DNA from: Cryptomeria japonica
Taxonomy: Eukaryota > Streptophyta > Pinopsida > Cupressales > Cupressaceae
Length of the DNA stretch: 64,000 nucleotides
Direction: 5' to 3'
Assembly: GCF_030272615.1 (NCBI RefSeq)
Contig: NC_081413.1
Span: 450,348,538 to 450,412,537 of the forward strand
Shown here: positions 21,780 through 33,600 of the stretch, piece after piece
How the letters are laid out: each line of letters begins with the position of its first letter
How positions within the stretch are numbered: position 1 is the first letter of the stretch
The notes under the pieces: generated by a model
What the model saw: the letters and a program-made list of their open reading frames with translations, nothing else
Told to the model about the DNA's origin: nothing
The model's database searches: none
Translations under genes and position numbers: made by a program

Positions 21780-21798
21780 CTCAAAGTGCTACCAATAG

Positions 21799-23076
21799 TC
21801 ACTGAGATTGAAGCTCCCTCTCAATCAGGGTTTTGTTTTCCATGAAACCAAGTCTATCTCTGAAGTACTCGAACTTCACTCTAGATAAAGGTTTGGTGAG
21901 GATGTCAGCAATTTGTTCATCTGTGCTAATGTACTTTAGATGAATGGCACCTCTCTGCACCATATCCCGAATGTAATGATAGTGTGTTTCCACATGTTTG
22001 GACTGATCATGAAATATAGGATTTACTGACATCTTTATACAGCTTTCATTATCACAATGAATGGTGGTAGGATCATTGACTTGACCAAATAATCCAACAA
22101 GGAGCTTACGAAGCCACACTGTTTCTCTAGATGCAACAGATGTAGCAATGTACTCAGCTTCTGTAGTGCTTAATGCTACTGAAGATTGCTTTCTACATGC
22201 CCAAGAGATCACTGCGGAGCCCAAGTTGAAGCAAATTCCTGAAGTGCTTTTGCTATCCTTGACACTTCCTGCCCAATCTGAATCTGCGTAGCCTTTCAAG
22301 AGGATTGGGGTATTGAGTGAATACTTCAGCCCCTAACCAATCGTGCCATGTAGGTATCTTAGAATGTGCTTGGTAGCAACCAGGTGAACATGTTTAGGTG
22401 AGCTCATGAACTAACTGAGAGCATTCACAGCATAACAGATATCTGGCCTAGTATTGACTAGGTACATCAGGGAGCCAATCAACTGCCTGTACTCAGAGGG
22501 ATCTACAAAATCCGAGTTAGCTGTAGAAACAATTAACTTATTTAAGTTAGATTCCATAGGAGTACGCATAGGTTTACAATCTATCATTCTAAATCTTTTC
22601 AAAATATCAATAGTGTATTTTCCCTGACTTAGAAAGATTTCATTAGCTCTTTGCCATACTTCTAACCCTAGGAAGTAGTGCATTAGACCTAAATCCTTCA
22701 TTTCAAATTTTGAGGCTAATTCCTTTTTACATCTTATGATTAATTTATTTTCACCCGTGAGAAATAAATCATCTACATACAAAACTAAAAATAGCATCTC
22801 ATCATTATAAACTTTCAAGTAAATGTTAGCATCAACATCATTCTTGAAAAACCCTAAACTTAGTAAGTACTTATCAATTCTTTCATATCAAGCATGAGGA
22901 GCCTGTTTGAGCCTATATAAGGCTTTCTTCAACCTACAAACATGAGAATCTCTTTTATGGATTACATAGCCTTCTGGTTGCTCAATATAGACTTCCTCCT
23001 CAATGACACCATTAAGGAAGGTTGCCTTAATGTCCATTTGATGCAACTCCCAACCTTTGGTTGCAACAATAGCTAT
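21799..23076 (-). pseudogene. R7 pol, C-terminal part: RT and RNase H
   Basis: This continues the RT cut by R8. In order on the minus strand: IAIVATKGWELHQMDIKATF, the linker CRLKKALYRLKQAPHA, the catalytic VLYVDDLFLTGENKL, GSLMYLVNTRPDICYAVNALS, then RNase H with KGYADSDWAGSVKDSKSTSG, LSTTEAEYIA, IHCDNESCIKM and ADILTKPLS. The frame never shifts, but stops occur at 22885-22887 (a Trp codon in relatives), 22408-22410 and near 22334. The natural end is at 21799. R8 inserted in the RT at 23072-23076; removing it restores the reading frame across the junction. Confidence 0.92.
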
Positions 23077-24893
23077 TGTAGTCACATAAATCTGTCCACT
23101 TAATTAAATGAATACTTAGTATTTATTTGATTATTTAACCATCAATTAATAATTAATTAAATTAATATTTAATTAATTCATCTTAACCCTATTCTCCTAT
23201 TAATTAAATAAATTATTCAATTTATTTGATTTAATTCACTTAACCAAATTCAGACCATTAATTAAATAAATAAATCATATTTATTTAATTAAATCTTCTC
23301 TCACATTTAAATAAATTAATATTTATTTAAAACCCCCAAAATCCCACCTCTCACATTTAAATAAATAAATCATTTATTTAAAATCACCTTTATCCTCCAC
23401 CCACTTGCATTTTCCTACAAATACAAGTTGCACAATTATTTTAAATAAATAATTTATTTAAATCACCTTTATCCTCCACCCACTTGTATTTTCCTACAAA
23501 AGCAAGTTGCACAACTATTTTAAATAAATTATTTATTTAAAATCCTATTTATCCTCACCCACTTGAAACCTTTAATGGTTTCCCTTAAAGTATTCAAACT
23601 TGATGGCTTTAAAGTCTTCAAACTTGATGGCTTCCTTCTATAGTCTTCTTAAGACTTTAATGGTTTTCCTTAAAGTCTTCAAGCCTTTAATGGTTTCCCT
23701 CAAAGTCTTCAAGCATTTTAAATGCTTTATCTTCTTTTTCTCATTTAAATAAATTAATATTTATTTAAATATTTATCCAAATTCAACTTACACCATTTAA
23801 TTGAAATAAATGATTTTATTTTAATTGAAAATACCAAAATTTCTCCCACTTGCATTTTCCTACAAAATCCACTTGTATGCCTAAACCCCTTCTAGATTCT
23901 TCTAAACCCTTCCTAATTAGCCTAATCCATCCCCTAAATATTGTCACATTCCTAAGCAAATTGGAGTCACTTCTCAAAGACTCCAAAGTCTTTGAAAAGC
24001 AATTAATGCTTTGTGTGTTCAACAAATTAACCCTCAAAGTCTTGGATAACCTTTGAAAGCTTTCAACCTTCAACCACTTAATCCCCAAAGTCTCCAATAA
24101 CCATTAATGGTTAATTCAACCCTCCCACATGGTTAAAACATTTGTTTTGACTCAACCTCTACCCAACCCAAAGGTCTCATCAGGCCATTAATGCTTTGAC
24201 CATGATTATCTCTTAAACATTTGCACAAAGGTTTATCCTTGGATTAACTCTTAATCCAATGGGTAATCTTAATTTAGACTTGACCCTTACCTTCTAGATA
24301 ACCATGAGGTCTTCTCAGGCCTTTAATGCCTCCAACCTCTTCTCTCAACCCAATCCTATGTTGACACTTGTCACCATTTTATTGGTGCCAATTATGCACA
24401 TGGATCCCCAACTTTCAATCCTAACCCTTGTTAAGATTGCTCAATCTTAACCCTTCATTTCTCCATTTCTTCTATAAATAGAACCCTTCTCCTCAAGCAA
24501 GAAGAAGCATTTTAGAGTATTGTTGTTATACTGGCATTAGCATAGAGCTTTTTCATAGCATCACTATCTACTCTAGCATAGTATTTAGCTTTTCATTTCA
24601 TATTTGAAGCTTAGTATTAAATCTCAATCCTCCATAAGCATCCATAGTGCAAAAAGCTGCTGAGAGCTACACTCATTTGGGACTTGGAGAGGAGAGGAAC
24701 AAGGGAGGAACAACTATGAGCATCTTGATTAGCTATTTCATTTTATGTTTATATGCTTTTTATTTCATGCTTAATATCTCTCTTGATATGCCTGTTTAGG
24801 ATAATCTTTTGTTGCTAACACTAACGTTTGTTTCTTGTGCTCTTGTGTGTGTTGCCATCAAACAGATTTTCTAATCCTTTTTGCAGAGCATCA
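23077..24893 (+). repeat. R8 5' LTR (1,817 bp)
   Basis: It begins TGTAGTCACATAAATC and ends GCAGAGCATCA. The first 700 bp are very AT-rich with repeated TTATTTAAAT runs, and the middle carries repeated AAAGTCTTCAA phrases. A TATA box is at 24473-24480. Differences from the 3' LTR are seen at about 24186, 24394, 24707 and 24768. Confidence 0.96.
24473..24480 (+). promoter_or_regulatory. TATA box of the R8 5' LTR
   Basis: TATAAATA in the context TTCTTC-TATAAATA-GAACCC. The 3' LTR has the same box at 38709-38716, which could drive outward transcription into R7 and R6 sequence. Both are position-based inferences. Confidence 0.7.
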
Positions 24894-24917
24894 TTTGGTG
24901 AACCCGACGTGAATCCA
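24894..24917 (+). other. R8 primer-binding site
   Basis: TTTGGTGAACCCGACGTGAA follows the LTR directly. The TGG three bases in fits pairing with a tRNA CCA end. The tRNA is not assigned; the site differs from that of R3 and R9. Confidence 0.6.
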
Positions 24918-27605
24918 AACACCAAAAAGATCATTTTTTTTTTTTAACCAATAACATGTTTGAATGTTGAAAATGTCACACAGGTTGCGATTTTGACACT
25001 GTTTTGGTGCGTTTGGCATTATTTTGGCGCTATTCCCCCTGTTTCAGTGCTTTTCCCTTCTCTGTCTTTCCCTTTCTTTTAATACGTTTGTGTTAAATAG
25101 TGCCTCTGTTCAAACGCAGACTAGCGCTATTGTAACAAAACATTGTACAAATCACCTTGTAACCAAAAAAAAAATAAAAAAAATTTAGGCTTGTAGAAGC
25201 CCACCAAATAGGCAGATTTTACTAACTATTTTTCTCTTTTGTGCAGATTTAAATTAGATTAAAGAGTAGATTTATATTTTTTACTAACTTGTTTTTGAAG
25301 TTGGTTTTAAAAATGAATTCACTTTTTATTTTGGTTTAAAATTAACTTCACATTTCAAATTTGGGCTTTTGAAAAAGAATCACACATTTGTTTGGGGCTC
25401 TTAAAAAGAATTTCATTGTTCAAAGGTAAAAAGAACCACAAACTTATACAAAAACAACTTTATTTTTTTTTTTTTTTTGCAAGTTAGGAAACAAACTTCG
25501 TTTTGGTGCTTAAAATCAACAAGGCAAATTTTATTTCTTGCATCAAGATAAAACTCACAATCCACACTTCCATTTTTGGTGCAAATAAAATTCACAATCA
25601 ACTTGTCTCATTTTTAAAGCAATCTTACTTCATGCAAACGTGTTTTTCATTAAGTTGATCAGGATTTTCAAATTCTAGTTTACTCAAACAATTGCCTTTG
25701 AAAATTAAAAAGAACACCATGATTGTTGGAGCAACATCTCCAAATAGTTAGATCACATTGCAATGATAGATTAAAAAGAACAGGTGTTTTTCGTGCTTGG
25801 CACACTTGTGCAAAGAGTTGGTCGAGTGGTCCTACTTCTAACACACACTATCCTCTCCCTTGGCTTTCGTGGTCCTAGGTCCAAGAGAAAAGTGTTAGTA
25901 ACACTCACATTTTATCTTTTTAAGAGAGGCCTGCCAAGGGATCGATACTCTTGGGAACGACCTCGAGCGGTAAATCCTTCGAGCCGCTATAGAAATCAGG
26001 TGAGAGCGAAAGCTGTAGCCTTGGGTATAGCTGTTCCTACAGTGTAACTGGCCGAAAGGACAAATGGGCCCCACCACCAGTTACAAGGCTCTTAAGTGAG
26101 TCACTGCAGAATGAACTTATGTCCAAAGCCATCGAACATGACTAAACACCTTTAAGTAGTAGCTCACCCGTTCTATTGATTGAGGATATTTGAGATACAA
26201 TTTAGTGCAAGAGCATAGAAGGTTTTGCTCCCAAGATACTCACCATACATATTTCCTTGAGTAGAAACATAGCTTTTTGAAAAGTCACTTGTGACTTGAT
26301 AAAAGTGGTGACTCCCCCATCATAGGGATCATCTATTTGTTATGCTCGTGCAAGACTTAGTATATCACATCCTTACCTGCCACGGCGGGATTCATAAGGT
26401 ATGTAGTACCAAAGTCGAAGAAATGTCAAGATGTGGGCTAAATTTATCACAACTGGCCATTTGACCTTAGGGATAAAAAGTGTTTGAAGTGTGTTCGTTT
26501 TACAGACCTAGTGCGAATTGAGCCGACTTCAGGCTTTGGAAATACACCTTAAAATACATCTAAAGGAAGGGTCAAAAACAAGTCCAAGAATTGGGTTGAT
26601 CTAGACCCATACTCATTTGTGCCTTTGAGGCTACAATCTTGTGTTTGTGTGCTTGCTTTGTTTTCTTGTCAAAGAAAAATTAGAAAATCAATCCCAAAAA
26701 CAAAGTATTCATCCAACATCTGTCAACACAACCAAAAATACCAAAAACAAAGTGCAAACAACACAAAGTCACAACTTTTATGACCATTCTTCACATCTTG
26801 CGAAAGAAGAAGTGTCATCAGAGTATCACCTTGAAAAGGAGACCACTAAGCTCAAAGGCTTTAATCAAAAGGAGGAAATTCTTCTATATCAATCGACAAA
26901 TCTTTGTCTCCCATAGAGTCTTTCTACATCGCATGCGTCTATACCTTCAAGGTAAAACAAACGAGTTTGATTCAGAATCATTGAACCGCAGAACTTTTAT
27001 GCAATATAGAGCTCTGAGTTATCACAAAAATCAAGGAGGAAAGATTAATCCCAATTTCTTCCTAAACATCTGTATCACCTACAACACAGCTCGAGAAGTG
27101 CCACCAACGTCTGAAAGGGAAGAAGAAGAGTTTGTCCCATTTGTGACACAAAGTTTTTATTGAAAGTTGAAAACATTTTCATCCATCATCCCACTCATAC
27201 ATCATCACTTCATCATCAATCCATCCCAACTCTCAAAACATTAAGAGGTTCTTGTCCCACGATTCCTTTTTAGATATTGCTTGAAATCAAACACATCACA
27301 TCACTTTTAGATTGTTTCTACATCTAGGATAAGCTCATCCTAAGAGACACATCTACGCAGGTTAAAACTAGTTCATGAGTGAATCCTCTCATTACTAGGT
27401 AGTCAAAATCTGTAACACATCTCAGATTTCTCTACACCTTATCACATCCAAAATCATCAAAACAAACAAGCAATTCAAAGAAAGAATTCTGGTTACATTT
27501 ACCTTTAGAGTGCTAGAGATCTACAATCCACCAACCATCAATCTTTCATTTCATCACCAACTCATCATCATCTTCAATCAACTTCAAAACAAACTTGCAA
27601 ACAAA
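24918..27605 (+). other. R8 leader, non-coding
   Basis: A 2.7-kb untranslated leader with several short frames (the longest 127 codons at 26780-27163), none with a recognisable domain. The part 25770-26120 contains GC-richer, structured-looking sequence (GGCCTGCC, GAACGACC) with counterparts in the leaders of R3 (7640-7830) and R9 (about 59100-59200, minus strand). Confidence 0.6.
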
Positions 27606-30600
27606 ATGGCTCAAACCCGATCACGATCAAGGCAACGAGAAATAGAAATTGAGGAAGAAGAGGACAACCTCAATGAATTTCAAGAAGCACTTGGAGGAAA
27701 TGTGAATGATGAAAACCCAAGTACTCCCACTCCTTCAACAATCGAAAGGGTTCAGCATAACCCTCATTTTAACAGATTATTTGATGAAATACTAAGGAGC
27801 AATGCGGATGCTCACTTCTTAAGACTTGCTCAAGAAGGAGCCAAACTCCCCTCAGACTTTGATCTTGCCCAATTAAGACAAGCATCAGAAAGACAAAGTC
27901 ACCATGAGGAGGAAAGGCGTAGAGATCCCATCAGATATAACATTCCTCGAGGTAACCCACCACCTCCTCCTCCAAATGAAATAGAGATGTTGCGGCAACA
28001 AGTCGAGAATCTCGCCCAACAACTTCATAGTGGTGTTAAGACCAATCAATTCTCACTTAACGACATTTGTCCCTATCCTTTTGATAGGAATCTTTATATG
28101 CCACCCTTTCCACGCGGGTTCGAAACACCCAAATTTGAAAAATATAGAGGAAAGGGGGATCCCCGTGATCATGTCCGAGAATTTCATTCCACTTGTCTTG
28201 AAGTGGCTTATGAGGACACATACCTAATGCGCCTTTTTCCCCAAAGCTTGGGAGGAACCACCACATCATGGTTTTCCCAACTACCAGGTGGCATTAGAAC
28301 ATTTGAGGAACTCATCCAGAAGTTCCTATCTCATTACTCTCATAACATTGAACGCGACATCACCATGGCTGATCTATGCAACACCAAACAAAAACCAGGG
28401 GAATTATTCTCAGTATTCCTGCAACGATGGCGCCAAATGTCTAGCAGACGTTCTCTTCAGTTACCTGAACGAGAACTAGTGGAAATTTTCATTTCCAACT
28501 TAAACGAAGAAATGGAATTTCACCTGGATGTCAAAGATACAGACTCCTTTAACGATATGATCACCAAGGGTATAAAATGTGAAAGGGCACTCATCAAGAA
28601 AGGGCTCATCAAAATCTTTAATGAACCAAAAGATGGTCCTCGCCCGCGCTTCAATAGTGACAAACCAAACTTCTGGAACAAGAATAAAAATATCGTCAAC
28701 GATGGGGTTGTGGATGCTCGGACTGTCCAAAATGCACAACCTGTGGTTCGGTTTGCAGGACAAAATCCTCCACCTCAAAATAACACAAATGTTCCTCTTA
28801 ATCAAGGTCGCATCACATCTCATGATGAACCAAGACCTCGTCCACAAAAACAAAAACGCACATACACTCCCTTAGGGGAACCCATTGAAACAGTGATGCG
28901 ACAACTCATTTCTCAGAATTTGATCACTTTACCTAAGTTATCAAATTATGAGCCTCAAGTCAAACCAGCATGGTGGAGAGATACTGAACATTGTGAGTTC
29001 CATCAAAGAAGAGGACATAAGACAAGTAATTGTCATCGATTGAAAGATCTCATTCAGGATCTTATTGACCGAGGAGAAATTGAAATTGAAGGACATGACC
29101 CAAAAACAACCAATAATGATCATCAGATGTTCAAGAATCCACTTCCATCACAAGATCAAAGGGGTCCTTCCACTTCCAGACGAGGTCCTGATACCACTGA
29201 TTATACGCAGGCTGCGTATAATTACACTGTCAATCACCTGTATGATGCCAGTGAACAAATTGCAACTATCACCTTCAAAAATCCCACCTCAAATTGCAAT
29301 GTTGTTACGCGTCGCGGCAAAGTTACCATCAAGGCAGCTCCACAAGGCACCACCTCCATCCCAAAGCAGTACAATCTTGTGGAACAATTAGACAAAACGC
29401 CTGCGCTTATATCCATCTTGGAGCTTTTGCGTCTGTCACCCTCTCATAAAACAATCTTGGATCAAGCACTCCAAGAGGCGTCAGTCCCTGCAAACCTGAA
29501 CACGGACCAATTTCAAGCCATGGTTGGAAGTCTAAAGTCATCACCTTGTCTCACTTTTTCCGAAAGTGATAACTCTTCCTTCCAGCAACCTCATAACGCC
29601 TCACTCCACATTGAAGGCTTTGTCAACCAACACAGGATCAAGCGAGTCTTGATTGATAATGGAGCAGGCCTAAACATTTGCACACTACAGTTGGTCACAG
29701 CATTGGGCTATGCAATAGAATCAGTGGATCCTCGTAACAAGATCACCATCAAAGCCTATGATGATGCAGAGCGTTCATCCAAAGGAGCTGTGGTACTACC
29801 AATCCGAGTGGGCCCTGTGGTAAAGCATATCATTTGTCAGGTTCTGGACCTTCCTCTGCCATATAATCTATTATTAGGGAGACCTTGGATACATGCCATG
29901 CAAGCTGTTCCATCTACCTACCATCAATGTATCAAGTTCCCACATAACGGGGTCGAGATCACAATCCTGGGAGATGCAAATCCCTTTGCATTTTGCCATA
30001 ATATCAGCCATCAACCAGAGATTACCGTTCCTAATAATAGAGAAGCCATTTCCTCCACATCATATATAAATCCCGCCTCTCTTGCCAGTTCAAACACCCC
30101 TATGCCCAAGCAAGAAAAGCTAAAGATGAAAGTAGCAGAGGAAGGTCCTGGAGAATATAACTTGAGTCAGCTCTTTTGTGTGGGACAAATGCCCACTTCT
30201 CCTAGAACACATGGTAAACCACAGCAGTTGCTCCAGCAACCACTAATCATGCCAGCATGTGCCTTAACGCCTTTCATCCTTGGAAAGAGTCAAGAGGAAG
30301 AAACACAAGATGAGGACCTAGCGGACTGGATCTATAAAGATCCCATCACCACTGACAAACCGCAAGTTACACTTCCTACGGAACAATATGGCAAAGGCCT
30401 CCTCATTATGCAAAGAATGGGATATGATGGTCAGAGTGCTTTGGGATACTGCAAACAAGGACGACACGAACCTCTACTACTAGAATTCAAGCCCAAAGGT
30501 AATACAGGCCTTGGCTTTGAAAAAGAGATCCTTCCTAAACTCAGATTCAAAGGAAAACCCAGCAAACCATTTTGCCCACCTACTGCAAAGAGGATACCTT

Positions 30601-33600
30601 TCATAATCAAAGCACCATCAAGCACTATCCCCACTGCCCCCTCAAGGCTCACAACTCCACCATCACCAATGTCACTCATCCCATCAAACGAACCAGTAAT
30701 CCTATCAGCAACACCATTTGTAGCAGCAACTATATTGGAACCCGCTGCAACATCTATGGCGCCAGTAATTCCAGCAGAAGCCACTGAGTCACCATTACCA
30801 ATACTTCCAGTAACAAATCCTTTAAACCCCATCACAGTTCCTGCAGCACCGATCACCACAAAGATACATAAACCAATCACACCTGTCGTGTTTAACTCCA
30901 AAGACATCCCAGTATGGTATAGCAATCGGATGCTAGAGAGTGATTCAGAGACCGACTCACATGAGTGGGAATTCGATTCAGTGCAACTTAACACTTCAGA
31001 TGAGGAAGACACATCACCACCTCCACCCCGCAAAGACATCCCTGTTTACAGAGAAGCACAGATAAAGACCACTTGGGTACCTGAGCTGGAAACATCTTCC
31101 ACAGACCCTACGTCTCATCCTACGCCTGATTCTGACAGGGAGAGTACCATCAACGACCTTCACCACACCGTCTTAACCCTCACTGATACATCTCCCGCAC
31201 TTAACTTAATCGATGAAGTAATGCCCATTATCCACCCTGAACTCATTGAATGGAACCAACCAAATCCCCCATGTCTTGACCTCTTCCAGAACGATGAGGC
31301 TATCATTGACTTTTTGGAATTAAGGGATAATCTACCAAGCGGGGATCACAAAGCTGGATTCGCCATTGAACTTAATAGCGCAGCATACTTCGGGGCGGAT
31401 GCCAAACCCTTCAGCTGCAAAAATATAACATTAAAACATGGATCTTCCAGTGAAAACCACACTGTGGCACTGTTTGATCCAACAAAAGTAAAAAGAAAGA
31501 GCGTATCCAACGGTGAAAACCTCTCTGAGGCACTTGAGGATGAAGGGTTTGACATTCTCCCTGCTAGTACACAACAGGAACGATCGACGATTCTCATTGA
31601 GGAGACTAAAGAATACAATGTGGGGACTCCTGAAAATCCTCATATCATACATCTGGCATCTCTTCTCACTCCAGAGGAACAACCTCAATTTATAGAGTTC
31701 TTCCAACAACGTCAGATCAACTTTGCATGGTCATATGCAGACATGCCTGGGCTTGATCCTGATTTAGTCATGCATCATCTCACAGTAGCAAAAGGAGCCA
31801 AACCTGTCAAGCAGAAGCTTCGTAAGATGCATCCTCAGATTGCCGTGCTAGTCAAAACAGAACTCAAGAAACTCCTGGATGTTGGTTTCATTAGACCAAT
31901 TGATTATGCAGAATGGATCTCCAATATTGTGCCAGTTGGCAAACCAAAAGGGGGCATCCGCATTTGTACAGACTTTAGAGATCTAAATAAAGCATGTCCT
32001 AAGGATGACTTCCCTCTACCAAATATTGACATCATAGTAGATTTGACAGCAGGACATGTCATGCTTTCACTCATGGATGGCTTTTCAGGATACAATCAAA
32101 TAAAGATCGCACCAGAGGACCAACATAAGATAGCCTTCACATGTCCATGGGGCACATACTGCTGGAATGTAATGCCTTTTGGTCTAAAGAATGCAGGAGC
32201 GACCTATCAAAGAGCAATGACCACCATCTTCCATGACATGATGCATACTATAATGGAAGATTATGTGGATGATTTACTAGCAAAATCACTTACTAGAGAA
32301 GGACATCTTCACATCTTAGATAAAATCTTTGATAGACTGGAACAGTACCATGTTCGACTCAACCCAAAGAAATGTGTCTTCGGAGTGACCTCCGAGAAGC
32401 TTCTAGGATACATTGTCTCAAGCAAAGGTATTGAGGTCGATCCAGCAAAGGTTAAGGCAATAATGGACATGCCACCTCCAAAGAATATCAGTCAGCTAAG
32501 AACACTACAAGGACGGCTTCAATCTATCCGCAGATTCATTGCACAATTGGCTGATAAGTGTCACCCATTCACACACCTGCTACACAAGAACATCCGCTTT
32601 CAGTGGGATGACAGATGCCAGCAAGCATTTCAGGCGCTTAAAGACTATCTCATGAATCCACCATTGCTGATGCCACCAGATCCAAGTAGACCATTATTGC
32701 TCTATATCTCAGCAACAAGTACAGCATTGGGTGTACTACTGGCACAACATAATGCAGAAGGAAAAGAGTGTGCTATTTACTACATCTCTCGCACACTTGT
32801 GGGCTATGAACTCAATTACACACCTATTGAGCGAGCTTGCCTAGCAGTAATCTTGGCAGCCACTAAACTGAGGCACTATCTGTTAACACACAAGGTGCAA
32901 CTCATTGCAAAGATTGATCCACTCAAGTATTTACTTAGCAAAGCAGCATTGACAGGTCGCTTAGCCAAATGGGTGATGATTCTAAGTGAATTTGGCATTG
33001 AGTATGTGGACCGTAAAGCTATCAAAGGTCAAGTTATTGCAGATCAGTTGGCTGATGCACCTCTCATAGGTGATCATCCTCTCATTTCCAATTTTCCAGA
33101 TGAAGAGATATTCATGATTACAGAAGCACAGTCATGGAAATTATACTTTGATGGTTCATACACTAGGCACGGCTCGGGGGCAGGCATTCTGTTTATCACA
33201 CCTCAAGGTGATAGCATCCCGAAGTCTTACAGGCTCACATTTCCATGCACAAACAACATAGCAGAGTATGAGGCCTTGATCACAGGACTCAGATTAGCCA
33301 TACAATGGAAATTAAAAGAACTGCAAGTATATGGCGATTCCCAACTAGTCATTCGACAAGCAACAGATGAGTATCAGACCAAAGATGATAAACTCATGCC
33401 ATACAAGCAAATGGTGGACAATCTAAAGACATCATTTACTACTATCACTTTTGAGCAGATACCAAGAGATCAGAATCGAGCTGCTGACGCTATGGCTACC
33501 ATCGCATCTCTACTAGATCTTCCACAGAATTCAACACGCTACGAGTTCTTGGTAGAACAACTTTGGATCCCGGCTTATGATATCCCCGAATCTGAAATGA

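Noticed and set aside
23816-24097. Frame of 93 codons, found again at 38052-38333
   Set aside because: The two copies are the same because they lie in the two LTRs of R8; no domain is seen.
25784-26047. Small basic protein of 87 codons in the R8 leader
   Set aside because: No domain, and the frame is not kept in the similar leader of R3.
30431-31039. Minus-strand frame of 202 codons rich in Gly, Ser and Val
   Set aside because: It is antisense to the Pro/Thr-rich linker of the R8 gag-pol; composition explains its openness.
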